Source: an uncultured Exiguobacterium sp. (GTDB lineage: Bacteria > Bacillota > Bacilli > Exiguobacteriales > Exiguobacteriaceae). Taken from it: 64,000 bases of DNA. The notes under the pieces were generated by a model. That model saw nothing but the letters and a program-made list of their open reading frames with translations. It searched no databases and was not told the origin of the DNA. The DNA lies in NCBI GenBank assembly GCA_913775715.1, contig CAJYMC010000001.1, positions 141,526 through 205,525 of the forward strand. Reading direction: 5' to 3'. Positions 40,184 through 48,620 of the stretch are shown here, in pieces. The number at the start of each line of letters is the position of its first letter. Position 1 is the stretch's first letter. Position numbers and translations under genes: made by a program.

Positions 40184-41620
40184 ATGAAGGGACAATTCTT
40201 TATTGGTGGACAATGGCTGGATCACGGACGGGAACGGACAGATGTCACAAATCCAGCAACCGGAGAAGTCGTCGGTAGCGTACCAAACGGAACAAAATCA
40301 GACGTCAACGACGCTGTCGAAGCGGCACGGAAGGCATTTCCTGATTGGTCGAAACGGACAGTATATGAACGCGCTGAACTCTTGGAAAAACTCTATGCCA
40401 AGATGATCGAGAAAAAAGATGAACTCGCCCGGTTAATGACGCTCGAGATGGGGAAACCACTCGCTGAATCAGAAGGTGAAGTCCAGTATGCGGCAAACTT
40501 CGTTAAATGGTTCGCGGAAGAAGGAAAACGGGCGTATGGACGCGTCATTCCAACGCATGATGCTTCTAAACGACTTCAAGTCATCAAACAGCCGGTCGGT
40601 GTCGTTGCTGCGATCACACCGTGGAATTTCCCGGCAGCTATGATTACTCGAAAATTGGCTCCGGCACTTGTTGCCGGATGCACATTCGTCATCAAACCAC
40701 CAACCGCGACTCCATTAACAGCCCTTCGCTTACTTGAACTTTGTCAGGAAGTCGGGATTCCAGAAGGCGTCGTCAATGCCGTTACAGGTAGCGGGAAAGC
40801 ACTCGGTGAATCACTCGCGACACATCCACATGTCGATAAGATCACCTTTACTGGTTCAACCGAAGTCGGACGGACGTTGATGGCGCAAGGAGCAGAGACG
40901 ATCAAAGCGATGTCGCTTGAACTTGGTGGACATGCACCGATTCTTGTCTTTGATGATTGTGACCTTGATTTAGCTGTCGCGGAGACGATTAAGTCAAAAT
41001 TCCGAAACGGCGGACAGACATGCGTCTGCGGAAACCGGATTTATGTATCTGAATCGATCTATGACGTATTCGTTGAAAAACTCGGGCAGGAGACGGCGAA
41101 ATTGAAAACCGGGAACGGTTTAGATGCCGAGACGAAAATCGGTCCGATGATCAATAAAGCGGGTTACGAGAAAGTCAAAAAGCATGTCGACGATGCAACA
41201 TCTGCTGGTGCGCGAGTTGTCACGGGTGGAACAGGAACAACGGATGAGGAGAACGATGTTTATTATTATGAAGCAACTGTTCTCGCTGACGTAAAACCTG
41301 GCATGTTAATCATGAATGAGGAGACGTTCGGACCTGTCGCACCCGTCCAGCGTGTCAGTTCTGACGAAGAAGCGGTTCGTTACGCTAACCAGACACCATT
41401 CGGTCTCGCTTCATACGTTTTTACAAAGGATTATGCTCGTGCGATTCGTGCGATTGAAGGACTTGATTACGGGATCGTCGGCTGGAATGATGGAGTTCCT
41501 TCTGCTGCGCAAGCACCATTTGGTGGAATGAAACAATCCGGTCTTGGACGCGAGGGCGGTAGCGAAGGACTCGAAGCATATCTCGAGACGAAGTATATCT
41601 CAATCGGTGGACTGGCGTGA
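40184..41620 (+). CDS. gabD: Succinate-semialdehyde dehydrogenase
   Basis: A 478-residue NAD(P)-dependent aldehyde dehydrogenase. W-N-F-P-A (150s), F-T-G-S-T-E-V-G-R, L-E-L-G-G-H-A-P with the general-base Glu (near 247) and G-G-Q-T-C-V-C-G-N-R with the catalytic Cys (near 281) are all present. The C-V-C pair after GQT is characteristic of SSADH (GabD), in which the second Cys is a redox switch. It converts succinate semialdehyde to succinate. AAAAGGGGG precedes the ATG. The end overlaps the start of the AlsS-like gene (GTGA), giving tight coupling. No GABA transaminase lies nearby. Confidence 0.88.
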   Translation: MKGQFFIGGQWLDHGRERTDVTNPATGEVVGSVPNGTKSDVNDAVEAARKAFPDWSKRTVYERAELLEKLYAKMIEKKDELARLMTLEMGKPLAESEGEVQYAANFVKWFAEEGKRAYGRVIPTHDASKRLQVIKQPVGVVAAITPWNFPAAMITRKLAPALVAGCTFVIKPPTATPLTALRLLELCQEVGIPEGVVNAVTGSGKALGESLATHPHVDKITFTGSTEVGRTLMAQGAETIKAMSLELGGHAPILVFDDCDLDLAVAETIKSKFRNGGQTCVCGNRIYVSESIYDVFVEKLGQETAKLKTGNGLDAETKIGPMINKAGYEKVKKHVDDATSAGARVVTGGTGTTDEENDVYYYEATVLADVKPGMLIMNEETFGPVAPVQRVSSDEEAVRYANQTPFGLASYVFTKDYARAIRAIEGLDYGIVGWNDGVPSAAQAPFGGMKQSGLGREGGSEGLEAYLETKYISIGGLA

Positions 41621-43245
41621 ACGCGGCGGATTGGTTCGTCCAATGTTTAGAGGCAGAGGGTGTCACGCACATCTTCGGCGTTCCCGGTGAAGAGAACATC
41701 ACATTGCTTGAGTCTCTCAGTCGTTCGTCGATTACATTCATTACGACTCGCCATGAAACGAACGCCGCTTTCATGGCAGCGATGTTCGGTCGTCTGAGCG
41801 GACGACCGGGAGTTTGCTTATCGACGCTTGGTCCTGGTGCGACCAACATGATGACTGGAATTGCGAGTGCAACAATGGACCATTCCCCTGTCGTCGCAAT
41901 CACAGGACAAGGAGCACTATCACGACAGCATAAAGCGTCGCATCAAATGTTTGATCTCGTTGATCTGTATCGTCCGGTCACGAAGTCAAGTACGTCCGTT
42001 CTGACAGCAGAAGTGATTCCGGAAATCGTCCGTCGTGCCTTTGCGACGGCACAGAGCGAAAAGCCGGGAGCGACGCATATCTCTTTTCCAGAGGACGTCG
42101 CAAGACAAGAACAAGATCAATCTGTGACTCCTGTCCAAAACGATAGTGCACCGACTTATCTTCATCCGTTAACGATTGACGATCCAGACATTTTACGATT
42201 GATTGAAAGATCGAAACGTCCTCTCATTATTGCTGGATTTGGTATCCATCGGCAACACGCACTTGAGTCGTTTCGGGCATTCGTCGAAAAGCTGAATGCT
42301 CCGGTCGTTGAGACGATGATGGGAAAAGGCTCCATCTCTTCCGAGCATCCACTTGCCGCGCATACGATCGGTTTGCCGGATGTTGATTACAACCAGCGGA
42401 TTCTTGATGCGAGTGATCTCATCATTACGATTGGCTATGACATTACGGAATTGCCCCCGGAAAAATGGAATCCGAAAAAGACACCAATTGTCCATCTCGA
42501 TACAAACGCTCACGAAATCGATGCCTACTATCCAGTCGTCGCGAATCTAGTCGGGAATCTTTCAGATTTATTGACCGTTTTGACGCCGCTTCTTCCAAAG
42601 CGTTCCTGGAACGGCTGGCAGCGGGATCGCGATAAGTTGCGCCAAGAGATTCAAGAGACGTATTCCCTCGCGCTTCCTTTACATCCTCAAAGCATCGTTC
42701 GTGAGCTCGAACGGACGGTTGGCGAAGCCGGGATGGTCTTCTCGGATGTCGGAGCACACAAAGTCTGGCTTGCCCGCCATTATCAAACGACACACCCCGA
42801 TCAATTATTCATTTCGAATGGGTTTGCTTCGATGGGCTATGGTTTATCGAGCGCGCTCGCAGCCAAGCTGTTATACCCAGATCGACGCATCGTCTGTGCC
42901 GCTGGAGACGGAGCTTTTCTCATGAACGGTCAGGACCTCGAGACCGCTGTCCGTTTGAAGCTGCCGCTCGTCGTTTTGATTTGGCGTGACGGGACATATG
43001 GACTCATCGAATGGAAACAACAACAAGCATATGGAAAATCATCATATATCACCTTCGATAATCCAGATCTCGTTCAACTGGCTCATGCCTTCGGGGCACT
43101 TGGACTTCGCGTCGGTGAACACGGTTCGCTTGCCCACTGTCTCGATCAAGCTTTCGCGAGCGATGGACCCGTTTTGATTGACTGTCCGGTCGATTACCGG
43201 GAAAATCTAAAGTTAAGTGAACGTCTTCGGACGTATGGAGGGTGA
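41617..43245 (+). CDS. AlsS-like ThDP-dependent decarboxylase, candidate 2-oxoglutarate decarboxylase
   Basis: A 542-residue ThDP enzyme annotated in most genomes as acetolactate synthase. F-G-V-P-G-E-E-N, T-R-H-E (catalytic Glu near 48), T-L-G-P-G-A-T-N and the ThDP motif G-D-G-A-F-L-M-N-G-Q-D-L-E-T-A (near 435) are present. The central domain (I-G-Y-D...K-W-N-P-K) resembles catabolic, FAD-free AlsS. The GTG start overlaps gabD by 4 bases, and no alsD is near. In Synechococcus PCC 7002 such a pair is 2-oxoglutarate decarboxylase plus SSADH, which replaces 2-oxoglutarate dehydrogenase. That role is inferred here; acetolactate synthase remains the alternative. Confidence 0.85.
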   Translation: MNAADWFVQCLEAEGVTHIFGVPGEENITLLESLSRSSITFITTRHETNAAFMAAMFGRLSGRPGVCLSTLGPGATNMMTGIASATMDHSPVVAITGQGALSRQHKASHQMFDLVDLYRPVTKSSTSVLTAEVIPEIVRRAFATAQSEKPGATHISFPEDVARQEQDQSVTPVQNDSAPTYLHPLTIDDPDILRLIERSKRPLIIAGFGIHRQHALESFRAFVEKLNAPVVETMMGKGSISSEHPLAAHTIGLPDVDYNQRILDASDLIITIGYDITELPPEKWNPKKTPIVHLDTNAHEIDAYYPVVANLVGNLSDLLTVLTPLLPKRSWNGWQRDRDKLRQEIQETYSLALPLHPQSIVRELERTVGEAGMVFSDVGAHKVWLARHYQTTHPDQLFISNGFASMGYGLSSALAAKLLYPDRRIVCAAGDGAFLMNGQDLETAVRLKLPLVVLIWRDGTYGLIEWKQQQAYGKSSYITFDNPDLVQLAHAFGALGLRVGEHGSLAHCLDQAFASDGPVLIDCPVDYRENLKLSERLRTYGG

Positions 43246-43250
43246 TATAT

Positions 43251-43577
43251 ATGACACAACCACGTAAACTGCAATCCATTTCTGATTTTGATCAATTTGC
43301 GTCCGAGCATACCGCGTTCGTGATTTGCAAACACAGCACGACATGCCCAATCAGTGCCGCAGGATTCTCAGAGTATACGAAGTTCGCGGATGAAACTTCT
43401 GTTCCGACAGCGTATCTCTTCGTTCAAGAAGCCCGCACCTTGTCGAACCACATCGCTGAGCATTACAGTGTTCGACACGAGTCTCCACAAGTATTGTTCA
43501 TTCAAGACGGTAAATCCGTTTGGACAGCCTCTCATTACGACATCACAAAAGATGCACTCGAGACGAACGTCCAGTGA
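43251..43577 (+). CDS. brxC: Monothiol bacilliredoxin BrxC (YtxJ)
   Basis: A 108-residue thioredoxin-fold protein of the YtxJ family: K-H-S-T-T-C-P-I-S (active Cys near 33), Y-L-F-V-Q-E-A-R, V-R-H-E-S-P-Q-V-L-F-I, with the cis-Pro before Q-V-L. BrxC removes bacillithiol from S-bacillithiolated proteins. GGAGGGTGAT overlaps the end of the AlsS-like gene; ATG 43251 is five bases past its stop. It is probably the third gene of the gabD operon, and the redox-switch Cys of GabD offers a reason for that linkage. Confidence 0.88.
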   Translation: MTQPRKLQSISDFDQFASEHTAFVICKHSTTCPISAAGFSEYTKFADETSVPTAYLFVQEARTLSNHIAEHYSVRHESPQVLFIQDGKSVWTASHYDITKDALETNVQ

Positions 43578-43622
43578 CGCTGGATTAAAAAGATAGCCTC
43601 TGGTCTGTTTCAGACTGAAGAC

Positions 43623-43664
43623 AAAGCGCAACTTTTTCTCTAACGAGAAGGATTGCGCTTTTTA
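43623..43664 (+). terminator. Terminator of the gabD operon
   Basis: AAAGCGCAA-CTTTTTCTC and GAGAAGGA-TTGCGCTTT pair with an internal bulge, then TTT. Confidence 0.85.
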
Positions 43665-43750
43665 TGTTCACCGCGAATCATTTTTCTTATTTAGAAAAAC
43701 GCTTTCAACATTACATAAAAAATAAAATTATCTTTCTTAGCTATTATTAT

Positions 43751-43779
43751 TTGTAATTCGAACTAAATCGGATTAAGAT
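43751..43779 (+). promoter_or_regulatory. Sigma-A promoter of the MFS exporter
   Basis: TTGTAA (43751-43756), 17 bases, TAAGAT (43774-43779), 62 bases ahead of the ATG. The leader between them has a loose ACCGTA...TACCGT repeat that could bind a regulator. Confidence 0.65.
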
Positions 43780-43840
43780 AAACTACAGATAGAACGACCG
43801 TATAGAAATCTGTACCGTTAGTTTAGTTAGGAGGATATTC

Positions 43841-45376
43841 ATGCAACAAAGTGCAACTCACACCACTCGAGCTCCTTACGGCATTCTCGCCGTTTTGATG
43901 ATCGGGGCATTCATTGCTTTCTTAAATAATACTTTGCTCAACATCGCCCTTCCATCAATCATGAAGGATTTGGTGATTGAACCAGCCACTGCTCAATGGC
44001 TATCAACTGGTTTCATGCTCGTCAACGGTGTCTTGATTCCAACATCTGCTTTCTTGATTCAAAAGTATTCGGTTCGTCGTTTATTTTTACTCGCGATGAC
44101 TCTCTTCTCGACCGGAACGATTCTTGCTGGATTCGCAGATGTCTTCCCTGTATTACTCGCAGGACGGATGATTCAAGCGTCGGGTTCTGCGATCATGATG
44201 CCGCTATTGATGAACGTCATGCTCGTCAGTTTCCCGATTGAAAAACGCGGGACTGCGATGGGCTTCTTCGGATTAATCATGATGGGGGCTCCAGCGATTG
44301 GACCGACGTTATCCGGTTGGATCATCGAGCACTATGATTGGCGGATGTTGTTCCACTTCATCACACCAATCGCCTTGATCGTCCTCGTTGCTGGTTTCTT
44401 CTTGCTCCGTGACGTCAAGGAACGGTCTGCCGCTCGAATCGACCTGACTTCCGTTGTACTCTCGTCACTTGGTTTTGGTGGCTTATTGTACGGATTCAGT
44501 TCTGCCGGCTCTAAAGGGTGGGACAGTTTCCACGTTTACGGCGCGTTGATCGTCGGAGTCATCGCACTCGTGACATTCATTTACCGTCAGCTCCATATGG
44601 AACGTCCGATGCTCAACTTCAAGATCTATCGTTACCCGATGTTCGCCTTGTCTTCTGCCATCTCGATGGTCGTCACGATGGCGATGTTCTCCGGAATGTT
44701 ATTGCTTCCGATCTATGTCCAGACGATTCGCGGGATCTCACCACTCGATGCGGGTCTCATGCTGTTACCAGGAGCGATTTTGATGGCCGTCATGTCGCCA
44801 ATCAACGGAAAACTGTTCGATAAGATTGGTGGCCGTCCTCTTGCGTTGACTGGATTGTTCATAACAGTCGTCACAAGTTATTACTTCAGCCAGCTTGAGA
44901 TGGATACAACGTATACACATTTGATCGTTTTGTATTCGTTACGGATGTTTGGGATGTCGATGGTCATGATGCCGGTCTCAACAAACGGTTTGAACCAATT
45001 ACCAACACGCTATTACCCACACGGCACAGCGATGAACAATACGTTGCAACAAGTATCTGGTGCAATCGGAACAGCATTGCTCGTTACGATCATGTCGACG
45101 CATGCGAAGACGCGTGGCACAGAGCTCGCGTCTGAAGCGGCGAAGAACATGACAGGTCAACCGACAGCTGAAGCGGCTGCTGCTCTGAAACAGCAGATCA
45201 CGATGCAAGCGACGCTTGATGGAATCAACTATGCGTTCTTCATCTCGACCTTCATTGCCGGTTTAGCGTTCCTTCTCGCCTTCTTCATTAAACGCTCGAC
45301 ACAGGCAGAGGATATCATCAGCGATCAACGCTCGTTGAATGAAACAATCATCAAACCACAAGTTTCCAATCAATAA
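43841..45376 (+). CDS. DHA2-family (EmrB/QacA) multidrug MFS exporter
   Basis: A 511-residue transporter with 14 predicted helices. D-x-T-I-V-N-type first helix (F-L-N-N-T-L-L-N-I-A-L-P), W-L-S-T-G-F-M-L-V-N (motif D1), G-R-M-I-Q-A-S-G-S-A (motif B) and G-P-x-x-S-G-W-I (motif C, G-A-P-A-I-G-P-T-L-S-G-W) identify drug:H+ antiporters of the DHA2 type. TTAGGAGGA precedes the ATG. It is monocistronic with its own promoter. The substrate is unknown. Confidence 0.9.
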   Translation: MQQSATHTTRAPYGILAVLMIGAFIAFLNNTLLNIALPSIMKDLVIEPATAQWLSTGFMLVNGVLIPTSAFLIQKYSVRRLFLLAMTLFSTGTILAGFADVFPVLLAGRMIQASGSAIMMPLLMNVMLVSFPIEKRGTAMGFFGLIMMGAPAIGPTLSGWIIEHYDWRMLFHFITPIALIVLVAGFFLLRDVKERSAARIDLTSVVLSSLGFGGLLYGFSSAGSKGWDSFHVYGALIVGVIALVTFIYRQLHMERPMLNFKIYRYPMFALSSAISMVVTMAMFSGMLLLPIYVQTIRGISPLDAGLMLLPGAILMAVMSPINGKLFDKIGGRPLALTGLFITVVTSYYFSQLEMDTTYTHLIVLYSLRMFGMSMVMMPVSTNGLNQLPTRYYPHGTAMNNTLQQVSGAIGTALLVTIMSTHAKTRGTELASEAAKNMTGQPTAEAAAALKQQITMQATLDGINYAFFISTFIAGLAFLLAFFIKRSTQAEDIISDQRSLNETIIKPQVSNQ

Positions 45377-45378
45377 GA

Positions 45379-45413
45379 AAAAAAGCAGTCGCCGCTCGCG
45401 ACTGCTTTTTTAT
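45379..45413 (+). terminator. Terminator of the MFS gene
   Basis: AAAAGCAGTCGC (45381-45392) pairs with GCGACTGCTTTT, then TTT. Confidence 0.9.
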
Positions 45414-45423
45414 TGTTCAAGCT

Positions 45424-45450
45424 ATATACTGGTACCCCCCATACCTATAT
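45424..45450 (+). promoter_or_regulatory. CsoR operator ahead of csoR-copA-copZ
   Basis: TATACTGGTACCCCCCATACC (split around the C6 centre, 45424-45449) is the G/C-centred pseudo-palindrome TACC-C-GGTA/ATACC type bound by CsoR. It lies about 45 bases ahead of csoR and overlaps probable promoter elements (TATATG after it), as in Bacillus copZA autoregulation. Confidence 0.75.
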
Positions 45451-45494
45451 GTTAAAGTAAAGATAATAATAATATCACCAAAGGAGGTACGACT

Positions 45495-45791
45495 ATGGCA
45501 CACGATCATCCTGTCGTTCCACGAACGAATGAAGAACAAGATGCTTTAATGAAACGATTAAAACGCATCGAAGGACAAGTCCGCGGGATTGCCAACATGG
45601 TCGATGAAGATCGGTACTGCATCGACATTCTGACGCAAACGGCATCGATTCAAGCAGCTTTGCGGCAAGTCGAATTACAAATCATCGAACGCCATGTCAA
45701 GATGTGCATGCATGAAGTCGCCACCCGTCAAGATAGTACGGACGCTTACGTTGATGAGTTGATGGCGGTTATCGCTCGATTGAAAAAGTAA
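45495..45791 (+). CDS. csoR: Copper-sensing repressor CsoR
   Basis: A 98-residue all-helical repressor. The CsoR core R-L-K-R-I-E-G-Q-V-R-G-I is at about 20-31. The Cu(I) ligands Cys (Y-C-I-D-I-L), His (I-E-R-H-V) and Cys (K-M-C-M-H-E) are all present in the C-H-C arrangement. Cu(I) binding releases the operator. AAGGAGGTA precedes the ATG. It is followed by copA (13 bases) and copZ. Confidence 0.95.
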   Translation: MAHDHPVVPRTNEEQDALMKRLKRIEGQVRGIANMVDEDRYCIDILTQTASIQAALRQVELQIIERHVKMCMHEVATRQDSTDAYVDELMAVIARLKK

Positions 45792-45804
45792 GGAGGGTTT
45801 TCTG

Positions 45805-47934
45805 ATGTCAAAAACGATTGAGTTTGATATTGAAGGCATGACGTGTGCCGCCTGCTCCGCCCGGATTGAAAAAGTCCTCAACCGAATGGACGGGGTCGAA
45901 GCAACGGTCAACTTGCCGCTTGAAACCGCTCGTGTTTCGATTTCCGATGCCTATGACGATCAAGCGATCATCGAAAAAATTCGAAAAATCGGCTACGGAG
46001 CAACGGTCAAACAAACACCACACGCAACAAAATCGAATCGTCGGATGCTGTATCGATTTATGATTGCGGCAATCCTTTCGCTCCCTTTACTCGCAAGCAT
46101 GCTGACGCATATTCCGAACAGTCCGTTTCATCTTCCATTCTTGATGAATCCGTGGCTTCAGTTTGCTTTAGCGACACCGGTGCAATTCATCATCGGTGCG
46201 CCCTTCTATAGCGGAGCCTACAAAAGTTTACGGAGCGGTAGCGCCAACATGGATGTCCTCGTCGCGCTCGGCACATCGGCCGCTTACTTTTATTCCGTTG
46301 CTGAAATGCTGTTCGTCTCTGATATGCCGCACCTTTACTTTGAGACAAGCGCGATTCTAATTACACTCGTCCTGCTTGGGAAAGTCCTCGAAGACCGTGC
46401 GAAACAACAGACGACGGGAGCGATTAAAAGCCTACTCTCCCTACAAGCAAAGGAAGCCGTCATCTTAGAGGACGGGCAGGAACGGATTGTTTCGATCGAG
46501 GCGATCCAAGCCGGGATGGTGTTGCTCGTAAAACCCGGAAATAAGATTCCAACAGACGGTATCGTTCGCGCAGGTGATGCGTATTTGGATGAGTCGATGT
46601 TGACCGGCGAATCCGTACCTGTTCATAAGACAGTCGGTGCCTCCGTCATTGGTGGTACGTTGAATACGAACGGGTCTTTACAAGTTGAAGCGACAAAAAT
46701 CGGGCAAGCGACGGTTCTCGCACAAATCATCCGTGTCGTCGAACAAGCCCAAACCGAAAAAGCGCCGATTCAACGACAAGCCGATCGGATTTCTGGGGTG
46801 TTCGTACCAATTGTCGTCGCCATCGCGCTTCTGACATTAGCCGCTTGGTGGATGTTCACCGCTTCCTTTGCGGAGGCGATTCGTCCCGCCATCGCAGTGC
46901 TTGTCATCGCCTGTCCGTGTGCACTCGGACTTGCGACCCCCACTTCAATCATGGTCGGAACCGGAAAAGGCGCTGAGCGAGGGATTCTCTTTAAAGGGGG
47001 CGCTCAACTCGAAAACCTTCAACATGTCGATGCTGTCGTCTTCGATAAGACTGGAACACTGACAGTCGGTCGCCCCGTCGTCGTCGAAACGTTCGGTACG
47101 GAGACGGCGCTCGATTTCGCTGCCGCACTCGAACGGCAATCGGAACACCCTCTTGCTCGCGCCATCACAGCAGAACGGGATGTCGTCTTTGACATCGAAC
47201 GGTTCCATGTCGAATCAGGACGTGGGATCACGGGACAAATCATGGAACATGATCTCATCGTCGGTTCAGCGCGAATGATGCAGGAGCGAGACATCGTTCT
47301 TCCTAATTGGACATCCCTCGGAGCGACACTCGTATACGTCGCTGTCGATGGAGAAGTCTCGGCCGGATACGCCATCCGTGACGCGCTAAAAGATTCAGCG
47401 AAAGAAACGATCTGGCGGTTGCGAGAGACTAAGGAAGTATATCTCTTGACCGGTGATCGTCGTGAAGTCGCTGATCACCTGGCAAAAGAACTTGGACTGG
47501 ATCCGGCGTTCGTCTTCGCTGACGTCTTACCCGTTGAAAAGGCAGATGTCATTCAGTCACTTCAACAAACGAAACGTGTCGCGATGGTCGGAGACGGTAT
47601 CAATGATGCTCCTGCTCTTGTAACAGCGGATGTCGGCATCGCGCTCGGTAGCGGAACGGACGTTGCTCTTGAAGCAGCCGACGTAACGCTACTTGGACAC
47701 GACTTAAAACAAGTTTTACTTGCGATCGAGCTGAGTGAGCAGACGATGAGAAACATTCGTCAAAATCTCGTCTTCGCACTTGGTTATAACACGATTGGCA
47801 TTCCGGTCGCCTTTCTCGGTCTGCTTGCCCCATGGCTTGCGGGTGCCGCCATGGCATTCAGCTCTGTCTCTGTCGTGACGAATGCGTTACGATTAAAACG
47901 TACCCCACTATCTGAAGGAGGAACTTCATCATGA
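45805..47934 (+). CDS. copA: Copper-exporting P1B-type ATPase CopA
   Basis: A 709-residue Cu(I) exporter. A single N-terminal heavy-metal domain carries G-M-T-C-A-A-C (about 11-17). Membrane motif C-P-C-A-L-G-L-A-T-P (near 370), phosphorylation site D-K-T-G-T-L-T (near 415), S-E-H-P-L-A-R-A and G-D-G-I-N-D-A-P-A-L follow. Bacillus CopA has two metal-binding domains and about 800 residues, so this is a one-domain version. AAGGAGGGT precedes the ATG. The stop overlaps the copZ start (ATGA). Confidence 0.95.
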   Translation: MSKTIEFDIEGMTCAACSARIEKVLNRMDGVEATVNLPLETARVSISDAYDDQAIIEKIRKIGYGATVKQTPHATKSNRRMLYRFMIAAILSLPLLASMLTHIPNSPFHLPFLMNPWLQFALATPVQFIIGAPFYSGAYKSLRSGSANMDVLVALGTSAAYFYSVAEMLFVSDMPHLYFETSAILITLVLLGKVLEDRAKQQTTGAIKSLLSLQAKEAVILEDGQERIVSIEAIQAGMVLLVKPGNKIPTDGIVRAGDAYLDESMLTGESVPVHKTVGASVIGGTLNTNGSLQVEATKIGQATVLAQIIRVVEQAQTEKAPIQRQADRISGVFVPIVVAIALLTLAAWWMFTASFAEAIRPAIAVLVIACPCALGLATPTSIMVGTGKGAERGILFKGGAQLENLQHVDAVVFDKTGTLTVGRPVVVETFGTETALDFAAALERQSEHPLARAITAERDVVFDIERFHVESGRGITGQIMEHDLIVGSARMMQERDIVLPNWTSLGATLVYVAVDGEVSAGYAIRDALKDSAKETIWRLRETKEVYLLTGDRREVADHLAKELGLDPAFVFADVLPVEKADVIQSLQQTKRVAMVGDGINDAPALVTADVGIALGSGTDVALEAADVTLLGHDLKQVLLAIELSEQTMRNIRQNLVFALGYNTIGIPVAFLGLLAPWLAGAAMAFSSVSVVTNALRLKRTPLSEGGTSS

Positions 47935-48137
47935 AAGAAACAACGTTATCTGTCATCGGTATGACATGCAATCACTGTAAAGCGAGTGTTGAAACTGCTT
48001 TATCCGAAGTCGAGGGTGTGCAACAAGCAACTGTCTCACTCGAACAAAACCAGGTTACAGTCCAGCACGAGGATGTTCCTCGTGAGCGCCTCGTCGACGC
48101 GATTGAAGAAATCGGCTACGATGTGCCGACTGCCTAA
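47931..48137 (+). CDS. copZ: Copper chaperone CopZ
   Basis: A 68-residue ferredoxin-like chaperone with G-M-T-C-N-H-C-K-A-S (about 10-19) and the E-I-G-Y-D-V end. It passes Cu(I) to CopA and to CsoR. AAGGAGGAAC lies in the copA end, with an ATGA overlap, so it is translated with the pump. Confidence 0.95.
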   Translation: MKETTLSVIGMTCNHCKASVETALSEVEGVQQATVSLEQNQVTVQHEDVPRERLVDAIEEIGYDVPTA

Positions 48138-48145
48138 ATTTCTAT

Positions 48146-48180
48146 GCCAAACTGCTCCTAACACGCAGTTTGGCTTTTTT
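48146..48180 (+). terminator. Terminator of csoR-copA-copZ
   Basis: GCCAAACTGC (48146-48155) pairs perfectly with GCAGTTTGGC (48165-48174), then six T residues. Confidence 0.93.
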
Positions 48181-48223
48181 ATTTTTTGAAAAGCGGGAAT
48201 GTACGGAGTAAGGAGGGGTTCGT

Positions 48224-48448
48224 ATGGTACCGAAAATCGAATTCGTAGAACACTTCGACGACAACAAAGGAAAACGATTCAAAATCGAACTTTGGAATCT
48301 CGGAACCTTCACATTCAGTGCCGAGTCAGCTCGTGGACCTGTCACCCGTTTCACCTCCATTGACATTCAATTTGTTCAAACCTGCGTTCAACGAATGCGC
48401 TCGATCGTGGACGCCAAAAAAGCATTCCAGGAAGATCAACCGGTCTAA
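48224..48448 (+). CDS. Unrecognised 74-residue soluble protein
   Basis: The family is not recognised. GTAAGGAGGGG at ideal distance marks ATG 48224. The product begins [11 protein letters not shown] and is probably two or three beta strands ([13 protein letters not shown]) followed by a helix ([16 protein letters not shown]). It has no signal or membrane segment. It lies between copZ and hemAT with its own space on both sides. Function is unknown. Confidence 0.75.
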   Translation: MVPKIEFVEHFDDNKGKRFKIELWNLGTFTFSAESARGPVTRFTSIDIQFVQTCVQRMRSIVDAKKAFQEDQPV

Positions 48449-48620
48449 ATCCTGTACTTTTTCTATTCTCCTCATGGCATATGCCATGAGTTTTTTTGTT
48501 TCCGGTCAATGTTTTTCAATATTCTTGTCTTTTTTTCGAAAACCAGTATCGCTTCGTCAAGATGAACCGATAAGAAACAGACATCATTTTATTCACATCT
48601 TGAGTAATGGAGGCAACTAC

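Noticed and set aside
48551..48573. SigD promoter for hemAT (ACCGATAA)
   Set aside because: The -10 is good, but the -35 position reads GTATC rather than TAAA. Kept only as a remark in the gene entry.
48318..48620. N-terminal extension of hemAT to an upstream ATG
   Set aside because: It would overlap the 74-residue gene and add 101 residues not found in HemAT. GTG 48621 has AATGGAGG and gives the family length.
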